Below, in pieces: positions 47,495-56,752 of a DNA stretch of 64,000 nt (the first letter of the stretch is position 1; each line of letters starts with the position of its first letter). Made by a program: the position numbers and the translations under genes. The notes under the pieces were generated by a model that saw only the letters and a program-made list of their open reading frames with translations, was not told the DNA's origin and did no database searches. This DNA comes from Pseudomonas anatoliensis (GTDB taxonomy: Bacteria; Pseudomonadota; Gammaproteobacteria; Pseudomonadales; Pseudomonadaceae), in NCBI RefSeq assembly GCF_017976235.1, contig NZ_JACVHC010000001.1, forward strand, positions 248,001 through 312,000, given 5' to 3'.

Positions 47495-47542
47495 CTTAGG
47501 CGAGAGTAGAGGCCGTTCAAGATTGAAAACGGACTGCCCCAT

Positions 47543-47692
47543 GTGGGAGCGAGCTTTTGTGGCGAGGGGATTTATCCCCGTTCGGCTGCGAAGCAGTCGT
47601 GAAATCTGTAAATCTGATTTGTCTGGAGGTATGCAGGGGCGGCTTCGCCACCCAACGGGGATAAATCCCCTCGCCACAGTTGGCTCCCACAA
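47543..47692. repeat. Type D palindromic repeat inside a longer GTGGGAGC hairpin
   Basis: The core 47558-47679 repeats the copy at 16646-16780 (GTGGCGAGGGGATTTATCCC arms). Outer arms TGTGGGAGCGAGC... and TTGGCTCCCACA extend it. It lies in the leader of the acyl-CoA synthetase. Confidence 0.8.
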
Positions 47693-47738
47693 AAAGTGCA
47701 ATCCGGCAAACCCACTAATAAAGACAATAGGGGTCGTC

Positions 47739-49433
47739 ATGGATCAACCCAGTGCAAATCCGCAGCGCAGTTACACCCGCGGATCCCAAGACAAAGCCTT
47801 GCTGGCGATGACCATCGGGCAGAAGTTCGACCAGACCGTCGCGCAATACCCGGACGGCGAGGCGTTGGTGGTGCGCCATCAGCAACTGCGCTACTCCTGG
47901 CGACAGCTCGCGGAAGCGGTGGATCTGCATGCCAGGGCTTTGCTGGCGTTGGGATTGCAGTCAGGTGATCGACTCGGCATCTGGGCGCCGAATTGCGCGC
48001 AGTGGTGCATCACCCAATTCGCCACCGCGAAGATCGGGGTGATCCTGGTCAACATCAACCCGGCCTACCGCAGCTCCGAACTTGAATATGTCCTCAAGCA
48101 GTCGGGCTGCAACTGGCTGGTCTGTGCCGGAGCATTCAAGACCTCCAACTATCACGGCATGTTGCAGGGACTGCTGCCGGAACTGGCGGAGCAATCCATC
48201 GGCCAATTGCAAAGCGAGCTATTGCCGGATCTGCGTGGCGTGATCAGCCTCGACGCACAACCGCCGTCGGGTTTCCTGCCGTGGTCGCAACTGGCCGATA
48301 TGGCCGCGAGCATCGCCGCGCAACAACTGCATGAGCGCAGCGACAGCCTGCACTTCGATCAACCGGTCAACATCCAGTACACCTCCGGTACCACCGGTTT
48401 CCCCAAGGGCGCGACCCTCAGTCACTACAACATTCTCAATAACGGTTACATGGTCGGCGAAAGCATCGGCCTGACGCCGCGTGACCGACTGGTGATCCCG
48501 GTGCCGCTGTATCACTGCTTCGGCATGGTCATGGGCAATCTCGGTTGTATCACTCACGGCAGCACGATGATTTACCCCAGCGACGCGTTCGATCCGTTGT
48601 TGACTCTGCAAACCGTCGCCGAGGAAAAAGCCACCGGGCTCTACGGCGTGCCAACGATGTTCATCGCCATGCTCGATCAGCCGCAGCGCGGCGAATTCGA
48701 TCTCTCTAGCCTGCGCACCGGCATCATGGCCGGCGCCACCTGCCCGATTGAAGTCATGCGCCGGGTCATCAGCGAGATGCACATGAGTGAAGTGCAGATC
48801 GCCTACGGCATGACCGAAACCAGCCCCGTTTCGCTACAGACCGGGCCGACGGATGAACTGGAACTGCGTGTAACCACGGTCGGCCGCACCCAACCGCAAC
48901 TTGAAAGCAAGATCATCGACGAGGCCGGCAACCTGGTGCCGCGCGGCACCATCGGCGAACTTTGCACCCGTGGTTACAGTGTGATGCTCGGCTACTGGAG
49001 CAATCCGCAGGCCACCGCCGAGGCCATCGATGAGGCCGGCTGGATGCACACCGGCGATCTGGCGAGCATGAATGACGATGGCTACGTGAACATCGCCGGA
49101 CGTAACAAGGACATGATCATTCGCGGTGGCGAGAATGTTTATCCGCGTGAGCTGGAGGAGTTCTTCTTCACCCATCCGGCCGTGGCGGACGTGCAGGTGA
49201 TCGGCATTCCGTGTTCTCGGTACGGTGAGGAGATCGTTGCCTGGATCAAATTTCATCCCGGCCACAATGCTTCCGAACTGGAGCTGCAAACCTGGTGCAA
49301 GGAGCGCATCGCGCACTTCAAGACGCCGCGGTATTTCAAGTTTGTAGAAGAGTTTCCGATGACGGTGACCGGCAAGATCCAGAAGTTCAGGATGCGTGAG
49401 ATCAGTATCGAGGAGCTGAAAACAGTGAGTTGA
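47739..49433 (+). CDS. Acyl-CoA synthetase (AMP-binding)
   Basis: 564 residues from ATG 47739 ([20 protein letters not shown]) after AATAGGGGTCGTC; the frame extends upstream through a repeat and is not used. ANL cores [16 protein letters not shown] (near 215), YGMTETSPV (near 370), [20 protein letters not shown] (near 455) and [10 protein letters not shown] (near 552) define a medium-chain or branched acyl-CoA synthetase. It is the neighbour of the liu operon across the LiuR sites and, by comparison with P. aeruginosa, probably feeds branched acids into the pathway. Confidence 0.92.
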   Translation: MDQPSANPQRSYTRGSQDKALLAMTIGQKFDQTVAQYPDGEALVVRHQQLRYSWRQLAEAVDLHARALLALGLQSGDRLGIWAPNCAQWCITQFATAKIGVILVNINPAYRSSELEYVLKQSGCNWLVCAGAFKTSNYHGMLQGLLPELAEQSIGQLQSELLPDLRGVISLDAQPPSGFLPWSQLADMAASIAAQQLHERSDSLHFDQPVNIQYTSGTTGFPKGATLSHYNILNNGYMVGESIGLTPRDRLVIPVPLYHCFGMVMGNLGCITHGSTMIYPSDAFDPLLTLQTVAEEKATGLYGVPTMFIAMLDQPQRGEFDLSSLRTGIMAGATCPIEVMRRVISEMHMSEVQIAYGMTETSPVSLQTGPTDELELRVTTVGRTQPQLESKIIDEAGNLVPRGTIGELCTRGYSVMLGYWSNPQATAEAIDEAGWMHTGDLASMNDDGYVNIAGRNKDMIIRGGENVYPRELEEFFFTHPAVADVQVIGIPCSRYGEEIVAWIKFHPGHNASELELQTWCKERIAHFKTPRYFKFVEEFPMTVTGKIQKFRMREISIEELKTVS

Positions 49434-49507
49434 AGATCAAAAGATCGCAGCCTTCGGCAGCTCCTACACCAATCCCCTGTAGGAGCTGCCGAAGGCTGCG
49501 ATCTTTT
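49434..49507. repeat. Type A palindromic repeat pair (inverted order)
   Basis: AAGATCGCAGCCTTCGGCAG and its complement back-to-back around CACCAATCCCCTG, immediately after the synthetase stop. Confidence 0.85.
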
Positions 49508-49524
49508 AAAAAACACAAATCACA

Positions 49525-49905
49525 GAAAGCACAAAGGGGAGCCGAGGCTCCCCTTTAATTTTGTCGTCGCGTGCTCTTTTTTATTATTGAGGGTCGGTCT
49601 GTTGTTGTTTTTGGCAACCGTGGCCCTTTACCGCTGTTTTTGGCGACCCCCATCCGGGGTCAAGAGCAAACGTATTTTTTTGAGCGCTGATCTGCTTTCT
49701 CGTTAAACGATCCAACCGATTCGGGAGCTACCTGAAGGTAGTTTTATTGTTCTCTGCCCGGTTGCGGGTCACTCCTGAGAGCACCCTGAAAAGCACACCT
49801 TCTCCAAAAAAATCTGTTAGCTGCGTCTCTGCCGTGTTGTTTTTGTTATGTCAGAGTCGTTACGTCTTATTTTTATTGGTTTGCCGCTTTTTATTCTTGT
49901 TATGC
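49525..49905 (-). ncRNA. crcY: CrcY-type small RNA (Crc/Hfq sequestering)
   Basis: About 380 nt on the minus strand, from GCATAACAAGAATAAAAAG to a terminator at 49533-49556 (stem AAAGGGGAGC/GCTCCCCTTT). The RNA carries at least six A-rich AAnAAnAA-like motifs: AACAAGAATAAAA, AATAAAAATAAGA, AACAAAAACAACA, AACAATAAAAC, AAAAACAACAACAG and AATAATAAAAAAG. These bind Hfq with Crc and relieve carbon catabolite repression. The location between an HMG-CoA lyase and its neighbour matches the known crcY site of P. putida, and the sigma-54 promoter fits CbrB control. Confidence 0.9.
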
Positions 49906-49914
49906 CATAGAGAT

Positions 49915-49930
49915 AGCAGAACGCGTGCCA
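49915..49930 (-). promoter_or_regulatory. Sigma-54 promoter of crcY
   Basis: On the minus strand TGGCAC (49930-49925), N5, CTGCT (49919-49915): the GG/GC spacing is exact and only one base of the TTGC box departs. RNA start predicted near 49905. CbrB is the expected activator. Confidence 0.85.
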
Positions 49931-50062
49931 ACTTTTAAAAACACTTATAAATCAATGGCTTGAGATTTTTTCAGGTTTTGTTGCCCGGCCAAAGCCAGAC
50001 AATTTGTTTCCGTGTTACTCGCTTGCGCCCACATTCTGCACGCAGCGGTAACACCGTTGGCC

Positions 50063-50962
50063 TCACTGTGCGTTACGGGCCTTGGCCACGCGCGAGCCGC
50101 TCGGGCGACCGAGCACCGCGCTGATTTGCTGGCCCGCGGCAATCAAGGCGTCCAGGTCGATTCCGCTGTCGATCCCCAGACCGTTGAGCAGGTAAACCAC
50201 GTCTTCGGTGGCGACGTTACCGCTTGCACCTTTGGCGTACGGGCACCCGCCGAGGCCGGCGATAGAGCTGTCGAACACCGCGATGCCTTCGAGCAGACTG
50301 GCGTAGATGTTGGCCATTGCCTGGCCATAGGTGTCGTGGAAGTGTCCGGCGAGTTTTTCTCTTGGCACCTGCGCCGAAACCACTTCAAACAGGCGACGAG
50401 TCGCGCCAGCGGTGCCGGTGCCGATGGTGTCGCCGAGCGACACTTCATAACAGCCCATCGCGTACAACTCGCGCGCAACCATGGCCACTTGCTCCGGCGC
50501 GACCGTGCCCTCGTAAGGGCAACCGAGCACACAGGAAACGTAACCGCGCACGGTAACGCCATGCTGTTTCGCCGCCTCCATGATCGGCGTAAACCGCGCC
50601 AGGCTTTCACTGATCGAACAGTTGATGTTGCGCTGCGAGAACGCTTCGGATGCAGCGGCGAACACCGCGACCTCCTTGACCCCAGCCGCGACCGCGTCTT
50701 CAAAACCACGCAGGTTCGGCGCCAGTGCGCCGTAGGTCACGCCGGGTTTGCGCTGGATCTGCGCGAACACCTCGGCGGACCCGGCCATCTGAGGCACCCA
50801 TTTCGGTGAGACGAAACTGCCGACTTCTATATAGCCAAGACCTGCGGCGCTCAAGGCGTCGACCAGTTGCACCTTGTCAGCCACGCTGATGGGCTGGGCT
50901 TCGTTCTGCAGGCCATCGCGCGGGCCGACTTCGATCAGGCGTACTTGGGAGGGGAGGGACAT
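50063..50962 (-). CDS. liuE: Hydroxymethylglutaryl-CoA lyase
   Basis: 299 residues from ATG 50962 (MSLPSQVRLIEVGPRDGLQN). TIM-barrel lyase that splits HMG-CoA into acetyl-CoA and acetoacetate, last step of leucine catabolism. Visible: the metal and catalytic motifs GPRDGLQNE (Asp near 16), SCVLGCPYEG, GHFHDTYGQAMANI and the flexible Cys loop GLGGCPYAKGASGN. It lies downstream of liuR with a type C repeat between and is separated from liuABCD by the acyl-CoA synthetase and crcY, an arrangement unlike the contiguous P. aeruginosa liuRABCDE. Confidence 0.94.
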   Translation of the reverse strand: MSLPSQVRLIEVGPRDGLQNEAQPISVADKVQLVDALSAAGLGYIEVGSFVSPKWVPQMAGSAEVFAQIQRKPGVTYGALAPNLRGFEDAVAAGVKEVAVFAAASEAFSQRNINCSISESLARFTPIMEAAKQHGVTVRGYVSCVLGCPYEGTVAPEQVAMVARELYAMGCYEVSLGDTIGTGTAGATRRLFEVVSAQVPREKLAGHFHDTYGQAMANIYASLLEGIAVFDSSIAGLGGCPYAKGASGNVATEDVVYLLNGLGIDSGIDLDALIAAGQQISAVLGRPSGSRVAKARNAQ

Positions 50963-50999
50963 GGCGTTGACCTGCTTTTTTGAATTCGTGGAGATCTTA

Positions 51000-51090
51000 T
51001 GTAGGAGTGAGCCTGCTCGCGATAGCGGTGTGTCAGGTAATATTTGTTCGACTGACACACCGTTATCGCGAGCAGGCTCACTCCTACAGG
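51000..51090. repeat. Type C palindromic repeat between liuR and liuE
   Basis: Arms TGTAGGAGTGAGCCTGCTCG and complement, with a second inner stem CGGTGTGTCAG/CTGACACACCG. Same family as 19326-19416. Confidence 0.85.
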
Positions 51091-51106
51091 GGATTTGTGT
51101 TGTTTG

Positions 51107-51505
51107 TCAGATAGCCTGCTGGCTCTTGAGCGTCTGCTCCAGCGCCTGCACGCAGCGTTCTTCGGCGGTATCGAGTTCCAGCTTCATCTGTTCGATATCC
51201 AGCAACTGCTGCTCCAGCTGTTCCCGGCGCTCGCTGATTTTCGCCAGCATGCTGTTGAGTTGTTTGGTGTTACCGCTGGACGGGTCGTAGAGTTCGATCA
51301 GTTCGCGGCATTCGGCCAGCGAAAAACCGATGCGCTTGCCGCGCAGGATCAGCTTCAGGCTGACTTTGTCGCGGGGCGAATAGATGCGTTCCTGGCCGCG
51401 ACGCTCGGGGCTGAGCAGGCCTTGCTCTTCATAAAAGCGAATCGCCCGGGTGGTGATGTCCAGCTCGCGGGCGAGGTCGGAAATGCTGTAGGTCTGGCTG
51501 CTCAT
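51107..51505 (-). CDS. liuR: MerR-family regulator LiuR
   Basis: 132 residues. MerR HTH at the N-terminus (SISDLARELDITTRAIRFYE) and a helical dimerisation tail (ISERREQLEQQLLDIEQ). The palindrome TTGACGTTTACGTCAA about 45 nt upstream and the two matching sites before liuA point to autoregulation and control of both liu transcription units. No zinc or metal Cys cluster is visible, in line with a branched-chain acyl-CoA responsive regulator. Precedes liuE in the same direction. Confidence 0.92.
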   Translation of the reverse strand: MSSQTYSISDLARELDITTRAIRFYEEQGLLSPERRGQERIYSPRDKVSLKLILRGKRIGFSLAECRELIELYDPSSGNTKQLNSMLAKISERREQLEQQLLDIEQMKLELDTAEERCVQALEQTLKSQQAI

Positions 51506-51548
51506 GAAAGCGCTCGATAAAAGGTCTTGGCGCTAAGCTAATGGCAGG

Positions 51549-51564
51549 TTGACGTTTACGTCAA
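51549..51564. promoter_or_regulatory. LiuR-type operator upstream of liuR
   Basis: Perfect 16-bp palindrome TTGACGTTTACGTCAA apart from the central TT, in the liuR promoter region. Confidence 0.8.
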
Positions 51565-51566
51565 GG

Positions 51567-51652
51567 ACGAAAAGATCTCAGCCACCGCCATCTTCTACAG
51601 GGGAGAAATTTACAAATGTAGGAGCTGCCGAAGGCTGCGATCTTTTGATCTT
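51567..51652. repeat. Type A palindromic repeat, one arm decayed
   Basis: CGAAAAGATCTCAGCCACCG (mutated arm), CTTCTACAGGGG, then TGTAGGAGCTGCCGAAGG and CGATCTTTTGATC. Placed at the end of the leftward LysR gene. Confidence 0.75.
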
Positions 51653-51655
51653 TCC

Positions 51656-52591
51656 TCAAACCACCTGCTTATCCAGCTTCTTCTCATGCGCCGTCACCTG
51701 CTGGCACAACTCGATCATTTGCTCGCGCATCCAGCGGTTCGCCGGGTCCTGATCGGTGCTCTCATGCCAATACAGATGCGTCTCCACCGGCGGCACATCG
51801 TTGACCGGCAGATTAAACGCATGCAGTTCATGGCGACGGGCGAAACGCTCCGGCACGGTCATGACCATGTCGGTCTGCTGCATCACCTGGGACGCCATCA
51901 AATAATGCTGCGAGCGCAATGCAATCTTGCGCTGAATGCCCATTTTGCCCAGGGCCAGGTCCACATAGCCGAGGCCGCTGCGGCGGCTGGAAATATGGAT
52001 GTGCGTCAGCGACAGATAGTCATCGAGGGAGAATTTTTCCTTGCCCGCCATCGGATGGCCCTTACGCATCGCGCAAACGTAGCGGTCTTCCATCAGCTTG
52101 ACGTGACGCACCTGCGGGTCGGTGTTGAGCGGCGCATCAACGGCAAAATCCAGACGTCCGGCCGCCAGTTCCTTGGTGGTCTCGCGACGTTTGGACAGGA
52201 AACTTTCAATGATTACCGTCGGCGCCAAACGGCGCAAACGCTGAAACAGCGGCGGCAAAATCACTGCCTCGGTGAGGTCGGTCATGCTGATGCGGTAAGT
52301 CTTGGCCGCTTGCGCCGGGTTGAAAATTCGACTTTCCTGAACCGATACGCGCAATAGCGACAGCGCGTTGCGCACCGGGCCGATGATGTTCTGTGCCATC
52401 GGCGTCGGCACCATGCCCTGAGCCGTGCGAACGAAGAGCGGGTCGTTAAACGTCTCGCGCAACCGCGCCAACGCGTTGGACACCGCTGGCTGAGTGATGC
52501 CGACAATCTGCCCGGCACGGGTCAGGTTGGCTTCGGTGTAGATCGCGTCGAAGACGATGAAAAGGTTGAGGTCGACCTTGCTCAGATTCAT
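51656..52591 (-). CDS. LysR-type transcriptional regulator
   Basis: 311 residues from ATG 52591 (MNLSKVDLNLFIVFDAIYTE). HTH LTRAGQIVGITQPAVSNALA, then the effector domain. This NodD/SyrM-like LysR subtype (NLxxxDLNLF start) often guards a divergent gene; here it is divergent from an acyl-CoA dehydrogenase across 170 bp. It probably responds to an acyl-CoA or fatty-acid-derived ligand. Alternative start at 52639 would add an unconserved leader. Confidence 0.9.
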   Translation of the reverse strand: MNLSKVDLNLFIVFDAIYTEANLTRAGQIVGITQPAVSNALARLRETFNDPLFVRTAQGMVPTPMAQNIIGPVRNALSLLRVSVQESRIFNPAQAAKTYRISMTDLTEAVILPPLFQRLRRLAPTVIIESFLSKRRETTKELAAGRLDFAVDAPLNTDPQVRHVKLMEDRYVCAMRKGHPMAGKEKFSLDDYLSLTHIHISSRRSGLGYVDLALGKMGIQRKIALRSQHYLMASQVMQQTDMVMTVPERFARRHELHAFNLPVNDVPPVETHLYWHESTDQDPANRWMREQMIELCQQVTAHEKKLDKQVV

Positions 52592-52763
52592 AACGCGGCT
52601 TCTCTTGTTTTTAAGGGCAGGTGTTTGAGGGGCTGACAATCAGCCGATCATATATCGGTGATGAATGTTAATACACGCCGAGAATAGGCTAGGTAAATTA
52701 TCAACGCTGTTCTAGCATCGATTGCATGACTTAAACAACCTCTGCCCAACAAGGTAATTGCTC

Positions 52764-53993
52764 ATGGATTTCGCTTATTCGCCCAAGGTGCAAGAACTGC
52801 GTGAGCGCGTAACCGCGTTCATGGATACTTACGTTTACCCGGCCGAAGCCGTGTTCGAACGCCAGGTTGCCGAAGGCGATCGCTGGCAGCCGACGGCGAT
52901 CATGGAGGAGCTCAAAGCCAAGGCCAAGGCACAGGGGTTGTGGAATCTGTTTCTGCCGGAATCGGAACTCGGCGCCGGTCTGACCAACCTCGAATACGCA
53001 CCCCTGGCAGAAATCATGGGGCGCTCGTTGCTCGGGCCAGAGCCGTTTAACTGCTCAGCGCCAGACACCGGCAACATGGAAGTGCTGGTGCGTTACGCCA
53101 ACGAAGAGCAGAAACAGCGCTGGCTCGAACCGCTGCTGCGCGGCGAGATTCGCTCGGCGTTTGCCATGACCGAGCCGGACGTCGCTTCGTCCGACGCCAC
53201 CAACATGGCCGCCCGCGCCGTGCGTGATGGCGACGAGTGGGTGATCAACGGCAAGAAGTGGTGGACCTCCGGCGCTTGCGATCCACGCTGCAAAATTCTT
53301 ATCTTCATGGGCCTGAGCGATCCCGATGCGCCGCGCCACGCGCAGCACTCGATGATCCTCGTGCCGGTCGACACCCCCGGCGTGAAAATCGTCCGTCCGC
53401 TGCCGGTATTCGGTTATGACGACGCGCCCCATGGTCACGCTGAAGTGCTGTTCGACAACGTACGCGTGCCGTACGAAAACGTTCTGTTGGGTGAAGGACG
53501 CGGCTTCGAAATCGCTCAGGGTCGCCTTGGCCCAGGCCGAATTCACCACTGCATGCGTTCGGTCGGCATGGCGGAACGTGCGCTGGAATTGATGTGCAAA
53601 CGTTCGGTGAGCCGCACTGCATTCGGCAAACCATTGGCGCGTCTGGGCGGTAACGTCGACAAGATCGCCGACTCACGGATGGAAATCGACATGGCGCGCC
53701 TGCTGACGTTGAAAGCGGCCTACATGATGGACACTGTCGGGAATAAAGTGGCGAAGAGCGAGATCGCGCAGATCAAGGTTGTCGCACCGAACGTGGCACT
53801 GCGCGTGATTGATCGGGCGATCCAGATGCATGGCGGGGCAGGGGTGTCTAACGATTTCCCGTTGGCCTACATGTACGCCATGCAACGCACCCTGCGCCTG
53901 GCTGACGGCCCGGACGAAGTGCACCGCGCGGCAATCGGCAAGTTCGAAATCGGCAAATATGTGCCGAAGGAAATGCTGCGTAGCGAGCGCTAA
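52764..53993 (+). CDS. Acyl-CoA dehydrogenase (ACAD10/11-like)
   Basis: 409 residues from ATG 52764 ([16 protein letters not shown]). FAD- and substrate-site segments [33 protein letters not shown] and [20 protein letters not shown] are those of the long-chain ACAD10/ACAD11-like group. It oxidises an unidentified acyl-CoA, perhaps branched or hydroxy-acyl. Single gene under the divergent LysR; the end is followed by a type A repeat. Confidence 0.9.
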   Translation: MDFAYSPKVQELRERVTAFMDTYVYPAEAVFERQVAEGDRWQPTAIMEELKAKAKAQGLWNLFLPESELGAGLTNLEYAPLAEIMGRSLLGPEPFNCSAPDTGNMEVLVRYANEEQKQRWLEPLLRGEIRSAFAMTEPDVASSDATNMAARAVRDGDEWVINGKKWWTSGACDPRCKILIFMGLSDPDAPRHAQHSMILVPVDTPGVKIVRPLPVFGYDDAPHGHAEVLFDNVRVPYENVLLGEGRGFEIAQGRLGPGRIHHCMRSVGMAERALELMCKRSVSRTAFGKPLARLGGNVDKIADSRMEIDMARLLTLKAAYMMDTVGNKVAKSEIAQIKVVAPNVALRVIDRAIQMHGGAGVSNDFPLAYMYAMQRTLRLADGPDEVHRAAIGKFEIGKYVPKEMLRSER

Positions 53994-53995
53994 AA

Positions 53996-54079
53996 GCTAA
54001 AAGATCGCAGCCTTCGGCAGCTCCTACAGGGGAACACATTCCAATGTAGGAGCTGCCGAAGGCTGCGATCTTTTGATCT
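53996..54079. repeat. Type A palindromic repeat pair
   Basis: AAAAGATCGCAGCCTTCGGC and complement around GGGGAACACATTCCAATG, right after the dehydrogenase stop. Confidence 0.87.
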
Positions 54080-54114
54080 TCTTCAGGCACTGCATCGGAA
54101 CGATCAGTTGAAAC

Positions 54115-55449
54115 TCAATAAACCCAAACCTCAACCCGCCGATTCTTGATCCTGCCTTCATCCGCGCTATTGGCCGCCACCGGCATCTGCGCGCCAAACC
54201 CGCGCACCTCGCGCAGCACCACGCCGTTTTTCACCAGTTCACGTCGCACGGCCATCGCCCGCAGTCTGGACAGCAAGTCCGCCCGCGCCGGGTCGTCCTT
54301 GAGGTCACCAAACCCTACTAGCGTTACCGCGCGATCGGTTTTGTCGTGGCGCTTTATATAGTCGAACACCCGAGCCAGATCCTGCCGAGCCTTGTTGTCT
54401 AGGCTGGCGCTGCCTTCCTCGAAACGAAAATTGACTGTCAGGCGTTGGGCGTGACGGCTGAGGGATTGATAGCCCTCGGGCATCAGCGCATTCGGTGCGA
54501 CGGTCATCGCATGCACCGTCTGGCTGATAAAACCGTTGGCCGCAACAATCGCCTGGCCCTGGCGACTTTGCGCAAACGCCACCAATGCCTTGGCCCACGG
54601 GTTTTGACTGTCGGGCGGCAGATAGAAGAACAATCGTCGCGACAGCGGATAGTCTTCGGTGGCGATCAAACTGTTGAGTGGCAGCATCGATTGCGACGCG
54701 CCATCGGCTATCGCCACCGCTTTGGCCTGCCGCACGTACGGCAAGCCGATGAAGCCGATACCCTGCGGATCGCTGCTGACGGCGTCGGATAACTGCTCGC
54801 TGGATTCAAACCTTTTCGCCGCGTTACTCAGATTTTTCCCACGACGACTCAGGACCAGTTCCTTAAACGTGTCGTACGTACCGGACTGATCATCCCGCGC
54901 ATATAAATGAATGGCGCCACCACGCCCGCCGAGGTCTTCCCAGGTTTTCAGCTCGCCACTGAAGATCCGCGCCAGTTGTTCGGTATCCAGTTGCTGCAAT
55001 GGATTATCGGGATGAAGGATGATCGCCAGACCATCGATGGCAATGACTTGCTCAGCGCTGGGGCTTTTCAGATCACCGAGTGATTGCAGTGTCTGTAACT
55101 CACCATCCTTGATCTCGCGGGAAGAAGCGGCCAGATCGGCGCTGGCGTTTTTCAACGCGATAAATCCGGTACTCGAACCGTGGGCGGCAACTTCCACGAC
55201 AACGCGTTGACCTTGCGCAGTCTGGCCGACGATACGCAGTTCATTGGCAGAGTCCGGGATTTCGCGGTGAATCTTCAGCAGACCTTGCTCTTGCAGCAAG
55301 CCTTCAACCAGTGCCGGGCCGAGTTCGGCGCCGATGGTATTGGAACCCTGAATGCGCAGTGCGGGGCCGTTTTGCGCAATGGGCAAGGCTGCGGCAGAGA
55401 CCTTCAGCCATGCGCCCAACAGAAACACGAATAAAACACGCAGGGTCAT
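54115..55449 (-). CDS. Periplasmic PstS-like/OmpA fusion protein
   Basis: 444 residues from ATG 55449 (MTLRVLFVFLLGAWLKVSAA), with a signal peptide. The N-terminal two thirds (about 30-320) match PstS-type phosphate-binding proteins, including the ligand-loop GSNTIGAEL near residue 31 and SGTYDTFKELVL. The last 120 residues form an OmpA/MotB peptidoglycan-binding domain (VNFRFEEGSASLD... GRIKNRRVEVWV). The fusion would hold a phosphate or other anion binder near the cell wall. No ABC genes adjoin it. Orphan; its ligand needs testing. Confidence 0.87.
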   Translation of the reverse strand: MTLRVLFVFLLGAWLKVSAAALPIAQNGPALRIQGSNTIGAELGPALVEGLLQEQGLLKIHREIPDSANELRIVGQTAQGQRVVVEVAAHGSSTGFIALKNASADLAASSREIKDGELQTLQSLGDLKSPSAEQVIAIDGLAIILHPDNPLQQLDTEQLARIFSGELKTWEDLGGRGGAIHLYARDDQSGTYDTFKELVLSRRGKNLSNAAKRFESSEQLSDAVSSDPQGIGFIGLPYVRQAKAVAIADGASQSMLPLNSLIATEDYPLSRRLFFYLPPDSQNPWAKALVAFAQSRQGQAIVAANGFISQTVHAMTVAPNALMPEGYQSLSRHAQRLTVNFRFEEGSASLDNKARQDLARVFDYIKRHDKTDRAVTLVGFGDLKDDPARADLLSRLRAMAVRRELVKNGVVLREVRGFGAQMPVAANSADEGRIKNRRVEVWVY

Positions 55450-55520
55450 GCCGGCACCAATTGAAGCCAAGGGGATTGCCGGGGAGATTAAGTCAGGCGC
55501 ATGACCAAAACATTACACAG

Positions 55521-55603
55521 GAAAAGATCACAGCCTTCGGCAGTTCCTACAGAAAAACACCATTCCCTGTAGGAGCTGCCGCAGGCTGCGATCTTTTGAT
55601 CTT
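55521..55603. repeat. Type A palindromic repeat pair
   Basis: AAAAGATCACAGCCTTCGGC (one mutation) and TGTAGGAGCTGCCGCAGG with the usual terminal CGATCTTTTGATCTT. Lies between leftward genes. Confidence 0.85.
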
Positions 55604-55611
55604 GAAGAGGA

Positions 55612-56424
55612 TCAGCTCAGTTCAAGCCAGATCGGCGCATGATCCGAAGGCTTTTCCATGCCGCGCAATTCATAGTCGACACCCGCCGCTTTCACCCGTG
55701 GCAGCAAACCGTGGGACGCCAGGATCACGTCAATGCGCAGCCCACGCTTCGGTTCATCTTCAAAGCCACGGCTGCGGTAGTCGAACCAGCTGAACATGTC
55801 GGTCACGTCCGGGTTCAGGTGGCGGTAGCTGTCGGTCAGGCCCCAGTTTTTCAGGCGGGCCATCCACTCGCGCTCTTCCGGCAGGAAGCTGCATTTGCCG
55901 GTTTTCAGCCAGCGCTTCATGTTGTCCGGGCCGATGCCGATGTCGCAGTCTTCCGGGGAAATATTCACATCGCCCATCACCACCACCGGCTGCTCGTTGT
56001 TGAACTGGCTTTCCAGCAGGGTTTGCAGATCGCTGTAGAAACGCTGCTTGGCGGGGAATTTGGTTGGATGGTCGCGGCTCTCACCCTGTGGGAAATAGCC
56101 GTTCATGATCGTCACCGGCACGCCATTGGCGTCAGCGAAAGTGCCCCAGATGAAGCGGCGCTGGGCGTCTTCTTCGTCAGTCGCGAAACCTTTGTGGATA
56201 GCAATCGGCTCCTGACGCGAGAGCATTGCCACGCCGTAATGGCCTTTCTGGCCGTGGAAATACACGTGGTAGCCAAGGGCGCGTACTTCTTCCAGCGGGA
56301 ACTGGTCGTCGTGGACCTTGGTTTCCTGCAGGCCGATCACGTCCGGCTGGTGTTTTTCGATCAGCGCTGCCAGCTGATGCGGACGGGCGCGCAGTCCGTT
56401 GATGTTGAAGGAAACAATCTTCAT
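55612..56424 (-). CDS. xthA: Exodeoxyribonuclease III
   Basis: 270 residues from ATG 56424 ([20 protein letters not shown]); the frame extends 13 residues upstream without counterpart in the family. AP endonuclease/3'-exonuclease fold of the EEP superfamily: [12 protein letters not shown] (catalytic Glu near 36), [14 protein letters not shown] (Asp/Asn near 151-153), and [10 protein letters not shown] (Asp-His). It repairs abasic sites. Standing alone between repeats. Confidence 0.94.
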   Translation of the reverse strand: MKIVSFNINGLRARPHQLAALIEKHQPDVIGLQETKVHDDQFPLEEVRALGYHVYFHGQKGHYGVAMLSRQEPIAIHKGFATDEEDAQRRFIWGTFADANGVPVTIMNGYFPQGESRDHPTKFPAKQRFYSDLQTLLESQFNNEQPVVVMGDVNISPEDCDIGIGPDNMKRWLKTGKCSFLPEEREWMARLKNWGLTDSYRHLNPDVTDMFSWFDYRSRGFEDEPKRGLRIDVILASHGLLPRVKAAGVDYELRGMEKPSDHAPIWLELS

Positions 56425-56534
56425 GGTCGGCAGTCCTGGCAAAAGGGCGATGCTAGCTGACATGTGGGATGGGGGCCAGTGTTGGGGTAAGCAGATTCGG
56501 TTTGGTCTGTGGGATTTGTGCTGTCTGCAATGGC

Positions 56535-56632
56535 GCCATCGCTGGCAAGCCAGCTCCCACAGGGATCTCCAGCGAACATAAATTTTGTGAACACCCGAGA
56601 AACCTGTGGGAGCTGGCTTGCCAGCGATGGCG
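56535..56632. repeat. Type B inverted REP pair
   Basis: ATCGCTGGCAAGCCAGCTCC and complement separated by about 45 nt, in the gene-free 328 bp between xthA and the GNAT gene. Nothing else is recognisable in this gap. Confidence 0.87.
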
Positions 56633-56752
56633 TCCGTTCAGTCGATGAAGATCCCGCTTTGGTCTATACCTGTGGGGAACCGCACCACCCGCAAAAGGTT
56701 CGTACCAACAAGAGCCCCGCCATTCAAGCGGTGCCAGGGGAGAATCACTGTC

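Noticed and set aside
47401..47738. Use of the longer reading frame from 47523 for the acyl-CoA synthetase
   Set aside because: The extension translates the palindromic repeat and the conserved start lies at 47739.
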